Shown: positions 33,740 to 44,723, counted from the stretch's first letter. The stretch: 64,000 bases of DNA from Rhodosorus marinus (GCA_029953675.1 JAMWBK010000011.1:1302001-1366000), one strand, 5' to 3'. Notes: generated by a model not told the origin, from the sequence alone. Numbers and translations are program-made.

Positions 33740-34052
33740 CTAGCCATACCAAAATCCCAGTTCCTCGGAAGCCTGTACGCCTCTTTCAAATCCCTTCTCG
33801 AATCCTTCCTATAGATGACAAAAGCGGTTGCACATATTACCAGTGCGCGACAGTACATCAGTTCCCTGTGATTATTGATAAACGAACTGTAGCTAGTTTC
33901 CACACCTGAAGGGCCTGCTCCTTGGTCGACGCAAATGCTTCGCGATACCCGCTCGCCCTGAACCGCCCTTGGACTACCTCAAGCTCCCTCTGTCCAGCAG
34001 TCTTCTCGTTGGAATCGCTCTGGCTCCCGAAAAAGTCATCCTCCTCATCCAT
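33740..34052 (-). CDS. Yae1-domain protein (Yae1/LTO1 family)
   Basis: Two exons on the minus strand (34052-33906, 33808-33740) give 71 aa. The deca-GX3-type motif of Yae1 and Lto1 is visible across the splice: SGYREAFASTKEQALQ, then EGFEKGFERGVQASEELGF. An acidic start, MDEEDDFF, precedes it. Yae1 and Lto1 form a complex that loads an iron-sulphur cluster onto the ABC protein Rli1/ABCE1 in the cytosol. The protein is short for the family, and a GT just before the stop (TGGTATGG) would allow another exon, so the C-terminus is uncertain. It lies downstream of the phosphorylase gene on the same strand, 235 bp apart. Confidence 0.65.
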
Positions 34053-34287
34053 AACTGCAGTTTCAAGCAGCAGTTGTTCAGCAGTCAACAGCCCACAGAC
34101 ATTGCATTTGCATCCACGAGACAATTAGGTGATCGCTACTGGGTCTGAACATATGGTATGGGGCTTTTTGTCAATCTGTCAATCCCGATTTTATTCTTCT
34201 CAAGTTAGTTTTTTGTTTTCGAAAAGTGGTGGCCGTCGAAGCCTCAAGCTCCTCCTGGCCTCCCTATCTTGGACAAGGATTCAGTCA

Positions 34288-35118
34288 TTAGGTTTCGTAG
34301 AACTTGTTCAAGATCGCTTGAACCGCAGTTTCAACGGTCTTCTCGTTCAGTTTCACGTTTGCTCTAAATTCTTCTTCCGTGAGGGTTCCTCCGACCAGTC
34401 CATTAGCGTAGTTGTCAATCATACAAATCACTGCGTAATCCATGCTCAGCTCCAGAGCCAGGACGGCCTCTGAAGCTGCTGTCATGCCAATCACATCTCC
34501 TAGACTAGACAGGAACCGGACCTCTGCCTTCGTCTCGAATCTGGGTCCAACGGTCTGTACGTAGGTGCCAGAGGTGACGGTTTTTTCTGTGCCTGTCTCA
34601 CCTAATGCCGTAATAATCGTTTGGCGGACTTTCTCGCTGAAGGCGGGAACGAGATGACCTCTAGCATCGTCGAAGTAGGTGGTGCTCATTTGATTGAAGA
34701 AGTCATCAGGGACTACCAACGTACCAGTATCGTATTCTTTCGTCAGACTTCCTACGGAACATACCCCAAGGATCGTTGATACGTCCTTTTGAAGATTTCA
34801 CGTCGTGAAGATTCAGTCATTGACAAGATAGGGCGAGTACATGATCTACACTCAGCTTACCAGACTTTTGAGTGCGGCAATGTATGACTTTTGGTTCATA
34901 ACGTGAGGTGGATTATACACTTCAGCGCCTTTAGTAGCATCCGCATGGTGTCGCTGAACAAACAAAGTGGAATATTCCCGAGTCTCGTCCTCGTACACGA
35001 TCACATTACCGTGTTCAGTTTCCACGACCTTTTCCTTAAAATGATCAAATAGCTTGCTATGCAAGAGCGATGTCCCTCCAATCACAGCTACACGCCCATA
35101 TTTTGTCATGATGGTCAA
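34288..35118 (-). CDS. MTAP/PNP-family nucleoside phosphorylase
   Basis: Two exons on the minus strand (35118-34861, 34785-34288; intron 75 nt) give 251 aa. The N-terminal AVIGGTSLLHSKLF is the phosphate-binding loop, and LFVQRHHADATKGAEVYNPP holds the conserved Arg-His. The central QTVGPRFETKAEVRFL matches the GPRFET motif of trimeric purine phosphorylases, and GMTAASEAVLALELSMDYA matches the base-binding segment. The family cleaves 5'-methylthioadenosine, inosine or guanosine with phosphate. The Ser-Glu-Ala (not Val-Pro-Glu) in the base site resembles PNP-like members more than classical MTAP, so the substrate is open. Confidence 0.8.
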
Positions 35119-35893
35119 AAGCTGTAAAAAAATTCCCTCTCTGTACCCTATCCGCCTCTCTCATAGCTCACCATTCAGATATCCATCCTACCAAGATCCA
35201 TTTACAAAAGCACTAATTTCAATGTAAGCGCATTCCATTCCAGAAACCATCCTCCCCATCAGCTAATGCTGCCGCTATCGAAATCACTATTGTTTTGGCG
35301 TATAAGAAAACTTCGCTCTTTTGCATCATTGGGATATCGAAATCACTATTAATTAGCATAAGAAAATTCGACTATTTTGCATATTTATGGTTTTGTTTAG
35401 TTTCTCAGTCGAAGATGAGCCGGCTTTGCAGTTGAATTAAGTCTGGCAGAACTGATCATATTTCTATGAGAAATGATTGTTGACGGGGACAAACTTCGTT
35501 TGTGACCTGGGAAGCCTGAACAGTTTTATAGAGGCTATCAGTGGGAGAATGAGCCCCGTTTACAGTATTTTGTACGCTTTTATGACTGATCGTGATTACT
35601 GATAACCCGTTCATCGCCGTAACGATGTTCTACGAACATTCCTGACGCCCACAATGCCTTCAACTTGAGTACTGGCTGTTGGTCTAGCTGCTCTGTGGGA
35701 ATCTGAATAATTGGCACAAGGTGTTCGATCTCATGTCTCTCTTCTTTGACGATGTTTGATTGTGTTCACTTTGCTGTTATCTCAAATCTATTTCTCTAGT
35801 ATGTACATCGGCACAGCATTACTTTTGCGCTAAATTTAGGGGCCGCCGGGCGCGAAGCGACCTCAGAAACGGGTGCGGGGCTTACTTGGGCAC
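35119..35893. other. Intergenic with a two-unit tandem repeat
   Basis: No gene is seen. At about 35275-35390 an A/T-rich unit occurs twice: each copy begins with ATATCGAAATCACTATT or a near match and ends with TTTTGCAT, with a spacing of about 58 bp. Confidence 0.5.
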
Positions 35894-36679
35894 CTACATC
35901 TCTCCGCATTGCGTGATAACGGAGTTCAACCGAGGTTTGCTTTGTGGACCGACGGGGACGTTTTCTATCTTTCTCACAACCAGCATACCCTCGACCACCC
36001 GCCCAAATACAACGTGCTTTGAATCCAGCCAGTCGCACACCTTTTTTCATAAGTGCAGCAGGGGTAAATCCATTATTTGATCATAATCAAACTCTTGCAA
36101 AATGCCGGTTTTGTACTTACCGCGCACGTAATGAAAAACTGGCATCCGTTTGTGTCCGAGCCGCTGTTGGCCATTGACAGGAGACCACCGCCAGTGTGTT
36201 TTAGGGTGAAGTTCTCGTCTTCGAACCTGTCCGATCGAAAACAACAGTCCGGACTTCAGTACCACATTACCGTGTCGCCAACTTCCGTCCAAACGTAAGA
36301 GCTTACTTTGAGCCGTAGATGCTGATCTTTCCCGTTCCATCGGCGTTAACGAAATCACCTCCCTGTATCATGAAATCCTTAATCACTCTATGGAAGGGCA
36401 CTCCCTTGTAGCCAAGAGGACGTCCATCCTTCTTAAATTCGCCTGTGCAAAACTGTCTAAAGTTCTCAGCCGTTTTTGGGACAATGTCAGCGAATAGCTC
36501 CATCTTTATTCTTCCGGACGGCTGATCGCCTATGCTGACGTCGAAGAATACGACCTAACCGAGAAGAAGCACTTCACTTTCAGCTTCATCTCAAGATAAA
36601 TAAGTCCAGAGAAAGTCCAGAACCCTACCGGATTGGAAGCATTGTGATGCTGCAATGGATCCAACGATTCGTCAACCAT
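35894..36679 (-). CDS. Cyclophilin H (spliceosomal peptidyl-prolyl isomerase)
   Basis: Four exons on the minus strand (36679-36629, 36554-36307, 36226-36121, 36040-35894) give 183 aa; introns are 74, 80 and 80 nt. After an N-terminal extension the protein reads [16 protein letters not shown], very close to cyclophilin H. It continues with [37 protein letters not shown], the substrate-site NGCQFFITC and [12 protein letters not shown], and ends at ITQCGEM. Catalytic Arg (FHRVI), Phe and Trp positions are kept. Cyclophilin H binds the U4/U6 snRNP proteins PRPF4 and PRPF18. Its start is 220 bp from the divergent TDP1 start. Confidence 0.92.
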
Positions 36680-36899
36680 GATGCAGGTTCTTAAATCCCT
36701 CCCTGCAGCGCTTGTTGAACCTCTCCTCAACACCTCTCACCATCTGCTGTGCCCTCGATTGGCAAGCTTCAATCTTGATAACTGGTAAAAGAACCAGACC
36801 ACCTCGTGATCCGGAAACCGCCCTCAAGCAAGGGATGAGGTCGCTCCACCCCTGAAACGTGAACGTTTTGAGCATGGTCAGTATTGTCTCGTCTCAAGT

Positions 36900-38515
36900 A
36901 TGAGTGACAAGGTCGGTGAGCAAATAGTGGATGTGGAGACAGAGGACGGTCGGAATGAGTCGGAGTCGGACTCGACCAGACTTCGGAAGCGACCTCGTGC
37001 CCAGCCAAATTCGCCTCTAATCGTAATTGAATCGCGAGGGGTTAAGAAAGGACGTGATTCCCGACCTGAGTTTGGGTTTCAGCTGATGGATATTGAGGGC
37101 CTCCCGAGCATCAATACGTTCAAGCTGGATGAGCACATCCTCCCGAATGCTCAGCTGGCTGTTCTTTGCGACTACCAATTTGATTTGGAATGGCTATTCG
37201 GGGAACATCCGATCCTCCTCGGCGCGAGGAGGCTAGTGATAGTCCATGGGGACTCTGATTCGACAGCTGCTTCCAACCAAACTATAATTGACAACCTCGG
37301 TCTGGAGTCGAGGATAAAGATGCACAAGCCCTTTCTTCCAATTCCCTACGGGACTCATCATACCAAATTGATACTGTTCTTCTACGAGCAAGGACTGCGT
37401 GTAATCGTACACACAGCCAATATGGTTGCCTCGGATTGGAAAACGAAGACACAGGGCATGTACGTCCGTGATTTTCCCTTGATTTCATCGGAATCTTCCA
37501 TCGACTCGGAGTTTTCGCTTTATCTTCTCCGATACTTACAAAAACTGGGAACTCCGCTCGACGAAGCGCGGAAATTGCTTCCAAGGTACGACTGCTCGAA
37601 TGCTGGTGTGTCCCTGGTCGCTTCCGTCCCTGGACGACACACGGGACTTGACTTAGACAGGTACCGACGTAAAAAAAACAACAGGCTGCACCACAAATCG
37701 CTTGCAATATATATAGCGATTTCTTCCTCTCACACCTTTTGGTCCTGAACGGCAGGTTTGGGCATATGAGAGTACGAAACTTGCTATCAAAGGAGCAAAT
37801 GGACGTGGAAGCTGAAAACGCTCCTCTTGTCTGCCAGTACTCGAGTCTCGGATCGCTTCAAGAATCGTGGCTATTGCACGAGTTCAAGACGAGCCTTAGT
37901 TCACGCAAGGGCGGCGGAATCAGAGCAAATAGAGCCCCAATACAACTCGTGTGGCCAACTGTTGAACAGGTGCGCACGAGCCTGGCGGGCTACAGCTCTG
38001 GGGGCTCGCTTCCATGTCCGCAGAGAAACTTGAAACCGTTCTTGTCACCCCTGTTTCATCGATGGGACGGGTCGGCAAGCAACCGCACGGAAGCGATGCC
38101 GCACATAAAAACGTATCTCAGACACTCTGACGGGAAGCTTCACTTCTTCATGCTGACCTCCGCCAACCTGTCCGGCGCGGCTTGGGGGAAACTTGAAAAA
38201 GGTGGAAGTCAACTATTCGTACGCTCCTATGAGCTGGGTGTACTTTTCCTTCCCTCTTTCTACACGGAGTCATCGTTCTCCCTCTCCGCGAGCCGACCCT
38301 GCCGTGGATTGTCCGACGGCAAATACGAATTTTCCGTCGCGTTTGGGGAACATGCCGAGCGAGCCAAGCTCACATCTACGGAGAGAACGATAGTCCTCTT
38401 CCCTGTGGCACACAAACTGCCACCTTTGAAGTACACTCCATCAGATCGGCCCTGGTACTGGGATGGCGTATTCTCCAAACAGGACCGCTTCGGTATGAAA
38501 TGGCCAATGTACTAG
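36900..38515 (+). CDS. Tyrosyl-DNA phosphodiesterase 1
   Basis: Two exons (36900-37660, 37756-38515; intron 95 nt) give 506 aa. Both HKD-like motifs of the TDP1 subfamily are visible: HHTKLILFFYEQGLRVIVHTAN and, near the C-terminus, PHIKTYLR with TSANLSGAAWG. The N-terminal 55 residues are acidic and basic and lack a domain, as usual. TDP1 removes stalled topoisomerase I peptides and other 3' adducts from DNA in the nucleus. The last residues (WYWDGVFSKQDRFGMKWPMY) are the normal family C-terminus, so the gene is complete. Confidence 0.92.
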
Positions 38516-38859
38516 CGACTGCAGCGTGTGCGAGTAAAAGCGAGCCATGTTGGAGGTGGGGGCCAACCTCCCAAGTATCCTCACGAAGGAAACAAGCCGA
38601 AAAAGATTTTTTCCGTTATTTCGACCAGCCAATGAAGTGTCAGTATCTCCTCTGCTCCAATTATGTAGTAGCACGCGTCTGATGACATATAAAAGTTTAT
38701 AATATATTAAGTACACTAGATTTTAATAAACATTATATATATATACAGGCGAATGAGAATGCAGGCCGTCTTCTGAGATGTCGTTGGGTACGGGAATTAC
38801 GCGGGTTTCTGCAGGTTTCACCACGCTTAGGAATTTAGGTCCAATTTGAGTTTGGGTTG
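38516..38859. other. Intergenic, A/T-rich, no gene seen
   Basis: Contains an A/T run with repeated TA steps near 38690-38750. No gene recognised. Confidence 0.45.
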
Positions 38860-39609
38860 ATGCGACATCATGCGCTCGGGGTTTGCTGGCGGCTTTTACT
38901 CCGAGCTGAACGCGAGTCTATTCGGAGTAGATTGTTTGGCAGATGTACCCCAGATATATTAGCAGTGACTTTTTTCTCGGAATTTGATGGTCACATGGGT
39001 TTCGTGGTCAGCGGAGTATCAGCAAGTAGCCGATCCAGGAGCCGGTTAAATGCTCACGGCAGGAATGGGAGTGGAAGAAGGGGGCGGTCAGATGACGACA
39101 TATGCAAGGTAACTGGTTGTATTGAGGAAATCCGGTCGGAGTTGCACCTTTACTCGACCCTGACCGCTGCTCCAGTCAAGAAGAAGCGGCATCCACGGAG
39201 CACAGGACGGTTGGTAGAGGAGGCACAGTTGACAGTGCTTGCGACATACTCTCCTGCTTCTCTTTCCTACCAGCGGGTGAAGTCTGAGTTTTTTAATATA
39301 TGTCAACGCCATCCAGATGTGAAATTCCTCATGATTGAGGCCGAAAAGTTTCCGGTAAGAACATGAAGTCATGCACCATACGTGAATGCTCTCGGGGCTC
39401 TTCGCGGTAGATCTGGAAGTCAACGGGGCCCGGCTTCTCACGGTTAATAGGAATTAACGCCCTAAAACTACCGCTAGGAAATAGTACGGAAACAACTTCA
39501 TGTTCGAAGCGTGCCCACTTTCATCCTGTTTCGAAATGGTGAGCGCATCGACCATTTTGATGCTCGCGACAGAAAGACTATGGAGCAAATTATAGAAGAC
39601 AACAGCTGA
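38860..39609 (+). CDS. Thioredoxin-fold protein lacking the CXXC motif, possibly plastid-targeted
   Basis: Two exons (38860-39354, 39478-39609; intron 123 nt) give 208 aa. The first 80 residues or so are Arg/Ser-rich with few acidic residues, like a plastid or mitochondrial transit peptide; Met at about 38994 is an alternative start. The C-terminal half follows the thioredoxin pattern: LTVLATYSPASLSYQRVKSE in place of the WCGPC strand and helix, then VKFLMIEAEKFPEI, the cis-proline segment RSVPTFILFRNGERIDHF and a last helix. The redox cysteines are absent. It could be a structural or chaperone-like member of the fold. The exon join is supported by the conserved VPTF segment. Confidence 0.7.
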
Positions 39610-39652
39610 ATATGGCCAACGTCGGCGGAAGAAGGTAAAAGGGAAACTGGGT

Positions 39653-40686
39653 TCAGCGCTTCTTCGCTCGTTGACCCTGCTTGGAACTTTTGCGCCCTCT
39701 GGTTGAACTATGTTTTCCTTTCGCTAAACCTTGTCTCCCTTTCTTCACTGTCTTTCTGACATCAGGCTTGACGTCGCTCTCCTTTTTCTGTGCTCTCTCC
39801 ATAGGGATTCTCGGGGCAATGCTTGACTCCATCTGCTCGACAGTAACTCTCACCTTACCTCCCTCATGATTCTCATACATTCTCTCATCTGAGCGTATGA
39901 AATTGACATGGTATGAGGTCACAACTTGGAATGCAGTTTTGTGCAAAGTGTTTTGTACATAGCCGTGCCCAGGAAAGATGCATACTATAAACACAACTCT
40001 AGGAAACACCGTTGACCCCGTGAGAACGAGCGCTATTTGCTCACCTGTAGCGAGGTTGTCCTTTTCTCTCGAGCCCTCTTCTGAGCGCCTATCATCATCA
40101 GCAAAATCTGCGCCAGTACAGTGCCCACAATTTTAATTAGTCGGCTTTGAGTGACCCGCGCCATAGGGTAAAATTTTTTACAACCAAGGCAGCTATGAGA
40201 GTCTCTGGGAACGTTCTATTACCATGAATGCCGCGAGCTTGCCTCATTTTCTTGAACAATTGGCGCTTCTCCTTCCGCTTTTCAATCCTGTCCTTTCTGG
40301 CTTGTTCCGCAAGCTCGTCCTCAGCTCGTCGACGACGTTCATCCTGCAAATGAGTAATCTCTTGAGCTAAGTTTCAAAAGGGCAACGGTCACGCGCTAGT
40401 AGCGACCCGTGAGAAAAGAGGAACTCTCGTTCGCCGAATCCTACCTTCCGTCGCTTGAAACCCGTAACAAATTCTCGGTGGTCAGCTGCGTCGTACACGA
40501 CCTCCTACAAATCGATGAGGAGCGGAGAGCCACGATGTCGAGAGAAAGCTTAGACGACATTCAATCAAATTGTGCCTTGCAGAGGAAGTTCCAATTCTTT
40601 TCGCCGTATCATCGCACCTCAGGCCGAGCGGCAAATTTTCTGCTGACCTTCCCGCGGCGACTGAGTTGTTTGCGGTCGCCTCTCAT
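39653..40686 (-). CDS. NOL12/RRP17-like ribosome biogenesis protein
   Basis: Five exons on the minus strand (40686-40618, 40504-40445, 40343-40223, 40107-40045, 39888-39653) give 182 aa in frame. The hallmark REFVTGFKRRK crosses into DERRRRAEDELAEQ and RIEKRKEKRQLFKKMR, matching the NOL12/Rrp17 pattern (REYLTGFHKRK plus a basic coiled coil). A second family block, MYENHEGGKVRVTVEQM, is in the last exon, followed by a very basic tail. Rrp17 and NOL12 are RNA-binding 5'-3' processing factors for pre-rRNA in the nucleolus. The start codon lies 13 nt after the stop of the upstream ligase gene on the same strand. Confidence 0.85.
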
Positions 40687-40699
40687 AGTTAATTTTCCT

Positions 40700-42277
40700 C
40701 TACAGTTTAGCAGTTAGCGATCGCCGGATCTCATCCTTCAAGACTTTCCCGTTCGTGTTCCTCGGCAGTGACCAGATTGAAAAAAATTGTCTGGGAACCT
40801 TATAATGAGAAAGTCGTTCCCTGAGGAACGAACGTAATTCCTCTTCCCAGCCAGTTCTGGCACCTGATCTTAGTACAACCGCAGCACAGACAATTTCACC
40901 GTATCTGGCGTGAGGCAGACCAAGGACTGCGCACTCCGCTACGATGGGGTGTTCTGCAAGTTCCCTTTCCACTTCTACAGCATATACGTTCTCTCCCGCA
41001 GTCTTGATCATATCCTTCTTCCTCCCCCGCAGGATTAAGCTACCGCTGTCGCTGATTAAACCCAAATCCCCGGTCAGAAACCACCCATCCTGAAGCACCC
41101 CCTGTGATTCCCTGGGACGTCCCATGTAACCTTGCATCACGTGTGGACCTTTCGTAGCAATTTCCCCGGTTGATCCTTGGTCCTGGTTTCGAGATTCATT
41201 TCCATAGACAATTGAAAGTCGAACGTGTGAGGGAGGCCGTCCAACGTCGCCCGAATCGTCGCGGTCACGCGCGGTGACGTCCGCAAACGTGATGCTTGAC
41301 GCCGTCTCGGTCATACCATAGGCGACAATAATTGCGGCTGCGGGAAAAACTGAAAGGACTTGGGTTTTCAGCTGTGGGTCCAGTGCGCCACCACCAACGA
41401 GAATTTTTGACACTGTGTCGAAGGAAGACACCTTCGCAGATGTATTGAAGGCCTTGTCGACGATGTTCCCGAGCATAGTTGGAACTGCCGCAAACGCTGT
41501 AACCTTAAATTTGTTGATCAGGCGCATCACCCGAGCTGCTGAAAATGCGTGGGAGTCGTCGACAATATGCGTGCCTCCAGCGATTAACACAGCCACAGCC
41601 GAACTGGCGCCGCCGACGTGAAACAGTGGAACCAGGTGTAGATAGACTGTGTTGATGTTGTATCCGACGTGTTCAAGCTTGGCGGCTCCTTGGACAAAGA
41701 AGCTCTCATTGGAAATGATCGCTCCTTTGGACCGACCAGTAGTACCGCTTGTAAAGAAAATCCCGCATGGAGTCTGTGAACCATTTGCCTTGGTTTCAAT
41801 ACTACCTCCTGAACCCTGCTCAGGATACGTTGCCGTGTCCGCACGGACTACTTCTATCCGGTGCCCATATTTCGATCTTATCGCATCCACGATACCTTCA
41901 TAGACGGGATCGTACACAAGCGCTATGGGCCGTGTGTCTTCCAATGCGTTTATCATTTCTCGTGTACTCCAACGGGTGTTTAGCGGTACTTGCGTTAGAT
42001 TTAGCTGCGACACAGCACACATCCACAGAATTGGGAGGTCTCCACCCAAAAGAAGCGTTGCCACACATCCCAGCTGCTCTGCGTTGGGTTTCACTGGGTA
42101 TATCAATCGTGACATCCCGTTGACCCTCCGACGAATGTCCTCATAGCTCTGAAAACCACGCTCCGAGCGAATTCCTCTTAATTTCGCTGTTCTAGAATGT
42201 TCAGAAACAATCCGCAACTGCTGAAATACTGTCCATTCGCAATCGCGCCCGTTTTCATCCCGAATTGGGTGTCCCAT
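40700..42277 (-). CDS. AMP-forming acyl-CoA ligase, o-succinylbenzoate-CoA ligase (MenE/AAE14)-like
   Basis: A single exon encodes 525 aa. ANL-superfamily motifs are complete: FFTSGTTGRSKGAIIS (P-loop), LVPLFHVGGASSA, YGMTETASSITF, GWFLTGDLG, the hinge GRKKDMIKTAGENVYAVEVE and the catalytic C-terminal Lys in NTNGKVLKDEIRR. The segments LAKxxxVGY...VYLHxxPLxHxGG and VPTML resemble plant AAE14, which activates o-succinylbenzoate in phylloquinone synthesis. No clear plastid leader is seen. Other short or medium acyl substrates are possible, so the substrate is an inference. Confidence 0.75.
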   Translation of the reverse strand: MGHPIRDENGRDCEWTVFQQLRIVSEHSRTAKLRGIRSERGFQSYEDIRRRVNGMSRLIYPVKPNAEQLGCVATLLLGGDLPILWMCAVSQLNLTQVPLNTRWSTREMINALEDTRPIALVYDPVYEGIVDAIRSKYGHRIEVVRADTATYPEQGSGGSIETKANGSQTPCGIFFTSGTTGRSKGAIISNESFFVQGAAKLEHVGYNINTVYLHLVPLFHVGGASSAVAVLIAGGTHIVDDSHAFSAARVMRLINKFKVTAFAAVPTMLGNIVDKAFNTSAKVSSFDTVSKILVGGGALDPQLKTQVLSVFPAAAIIVAYGMTETASSITFADVTARDRDDSGDVGRPPSHVRLSIVYGNESRNQDQGSTGEIATKGPHVMQGYMGRPRESQGVLQDGWFLTGDLGLISDSGSLILRGRKKDMIKTAGENVYAVEVERELAEHPIVAECAVLGLPHARYGEIVCAAVVLRSGARTGWEEELRSFLRERLSHYKVPRQFFSIWSLPRNTNGKVLKDEIRRSLTAKL

Positions 42278-43095
42278 CCTCTCACATCGAACCCCTCTAC
42301 ATAGCCTCCAAACTCATCATAAACCTCACCTATAACGAGTCAACATGCTCCTCAGTAAAGACGGTACTGCGGATACTAACAAATCAAGTCTACTGCTTTA
42401 TAAAAACAAGATACTATTCTCAATAGATGATGCAACCCGCTGAGCGCCCAAGCCGGAGAGGAGCTGCTCACCAGCTTCATTTTCAAGCCTGCAAAACAAA
42501 TTGCTGCATTGAAACAGCCCGTCTGACACCTGAGAAAATCGACCAAGTCATCTACGGGGTTCCAAATCTCAGAAATCTGTCTTAAGCGTCTATTCGACAT
42601 TTCGTGGGGTTATATCTAAATGTGCGTGGGGTGTTGTCAGCCCCGTAGCAATTGTTACCGCTATTCGATTCGCGATTTACGCGAATTGGCCAATGTTCCA
42701 TAGTGATCGTTGGCCATGTATTGTTTTCGGATATTCGTAGTTGTGTGTCAGCCGATGACATGAGATCTAGGAATTTGAGTTTGGAGGTTACGTTAGTCTG
42801 CGGTTACCCCGCGCGAAGAAATCCTGCGGGGCAGAACTTTGGGAGGGAGAAGGGTAGACTGTTGCTCTCAGGAGATAAGCAGTGGAGCTCGTGTGATTTT
42901 GGGTTGTGAGGAACGTGTCTAAGCTTGGAGCTCTTCAGCATGAGTCGAGTTCAGGGGAGTTTTCAGGTGGGACTAAGCCGTCGAGGTGTTGGATTACGTT
43001 TGTGCAATGCGCGTACACTTCGTGGTTGACGTATCGTTCCAATATTGTGAAATTAAAGGAAAAAGCCAGGGCTCGAGTTGAGGTATCTGGTCTGA
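42278..43095. other. Intergenic / 5' region of the TRIP13-like gene
   Basis: The first coding exon of the TRIP13-like gene must lie here or just inside its first recognised exon. A candidate is ATG at about 42940, followed after nine codons by GTGGGA. The 20-mer at 42787-42806 resembles the motif found near the retroelement fragments at 57 kb. Confidence 0.4.
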
Positions 43096-44723
43096 GAAGG
43101 TGCCCTTCTTTTAGAAAGGGAACCTCAATTGATTGGAGAGAGTCCACACGTGAATGCTGTCAAGGCTCAACTCAAGCCGGGAGTTAATGTCGATGTCAGT
43201 TGGGTAGCGCGGGAGCTTGAAAACTTGGTGCTGAGCTTTGCAATGATCAGAGAAGGAGAAATAGCTATCCCAAAGTCCTCGGTACGTAATAGACCTCCCA
43301 CCGTACTAATATACATTGCTGAATGGATTCTGAAATTGATGATGACAAATTCTGGAGGAGTTGAGCACATACCTTGAAGAAGCTGTCCTTTCTTGGATGG
43401 AGCCAGAGAAAGTTGTTGCTCAGGAGCTCATGTTTTGGCAAGTAGCACTGCACATTCATACATATATCCTAAAGGATGATGTTCAAACAGGTAGTGCCAA
43501 AAAAAAGAAGTGTTGTATCCCCGTTGGATTTGATTCTAAGAGTTCGTCAAACGCTAATAATCCTCAGATGATGCTTGCGGTGATGATGAGGTTGCTGGTT
43601 TCAGTATGTGGACACTTCCATCGAAAAACTTCCGAGGTAGGAGCGCGTTCGTCAAATCGCCCGGTACACGTTTTCTCTAAAGTTGTTCGAGTCAACAACT
43701 TGATACCAGGTATTTGGGAGAGTTTGATTTTGGAACAGGACATTAAGAACGATCTCGTCAGATACTGTCTAGCGGCCCTCGTATTCTCCAAAATGGACGT
43801 AAACACGAACCTGGTCAGTTGTAACAGGCTGATCCTTCTGCACGGCCCTCCAGGGACAGGGAAGACCTCTTTATGCAAAGCTATGTCGCAAAAGCTGTCA
43901 ATTCAACTGCAAGATGAGTACGCACATGCACTGTTATTCGAGGTCCACACACAAGGATTATTCTCCAAGTTCTTTTCAGAGTCCGCCAAACTCGTGGGGA
44001 AGACCTTCTCGAGGTAAACACGCCTAGTGGTGAGGTTTGAGTAGTTTCCATACTCTGATGACCTTCGGCGTACTTACCCTCAGAATCCAGTCCTGCGCCG
44101 CGGATCAGACTACGCTCGTATTCGTTCTCATAGACGAAGTGGAATCCCTGACTTCGTCACGTGAAGCAGCGCTGTCGGGGTCCGAGCCCAGCGATGCGGT
44201 TAGGGTCGTGAACGCCGTCCTCACTCAAGTAGATGCCCTGCGAAGATTCCCAAACGTATTCATGATGACGACGTCCAACATCACGGGAGCGATTGATACG
44301 GCTTTTGTGGACCGCGCTGACATAAAACAGGTGAGAGACCAACCCAATGCTTCCATCCAGATGAAAAAACTCAACGCCGTTATCCACCAGTTCATTGGAC
44401 CCCCGTCAAAGCTTGCGAGAAGAAGCATTTTGTCCGGAGCTCTCGCTGAGCTGGCAAGGGCTCAAATAATTGATGACTTCTTCCCTGAAAAAGGGACGAA
44501 GGAACTTGATCGGCTCGCGGAGGCGACAAACGGCTTTAGTGGAAGGCTGCTTAGAAAGCTCCCGTTCCTCACCTTCTCCAAGTTTGCGTCTGCGTATGAT
44601 AAGCGGCCGATACCCAGTATCCAGTTTCTCTCTGAAATGGCTGGCGTTGCCGAGACAGAAAGGACTGTGCGTGGTGAGCTCGCTTCAGTCGAACAAAAGC
44701 TACGGGATAGCCGGGGATGCTAG
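43096..44723 (+). CDS. PCH2/TRIP13 AAA+ ATPase (N-terminal exon uncertain)
   Basis: Recognised exons are (about 43096)-43281, 43361-43490, 43568-43636, 43710-44013, 44084-44330 and 44391-44723. The last five alone encode 360 aa with consistent phases. Motifs are FSMWTLPSKNFRGIWESL, Walker A LLHGPPGTGKTSLCKAM, LFSKFFSESAKLV, Walker B LVFVLIDEVESLTSSRE, RVVNAVLTQVDAL, sensor 1 TTSNITGAID, AFVDRADIKQ-FIGPPS and sensor 2 GFSGRLLRKLPF. TRIP13/Pch2 remodels HORMA proteins (Mad2, Hop1) in the spindle checkpoint and meiosis. The 60-nt intron at 44331-44390 has no stop and keeps frame. The true start codon was not found. Confidence 0.87.
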
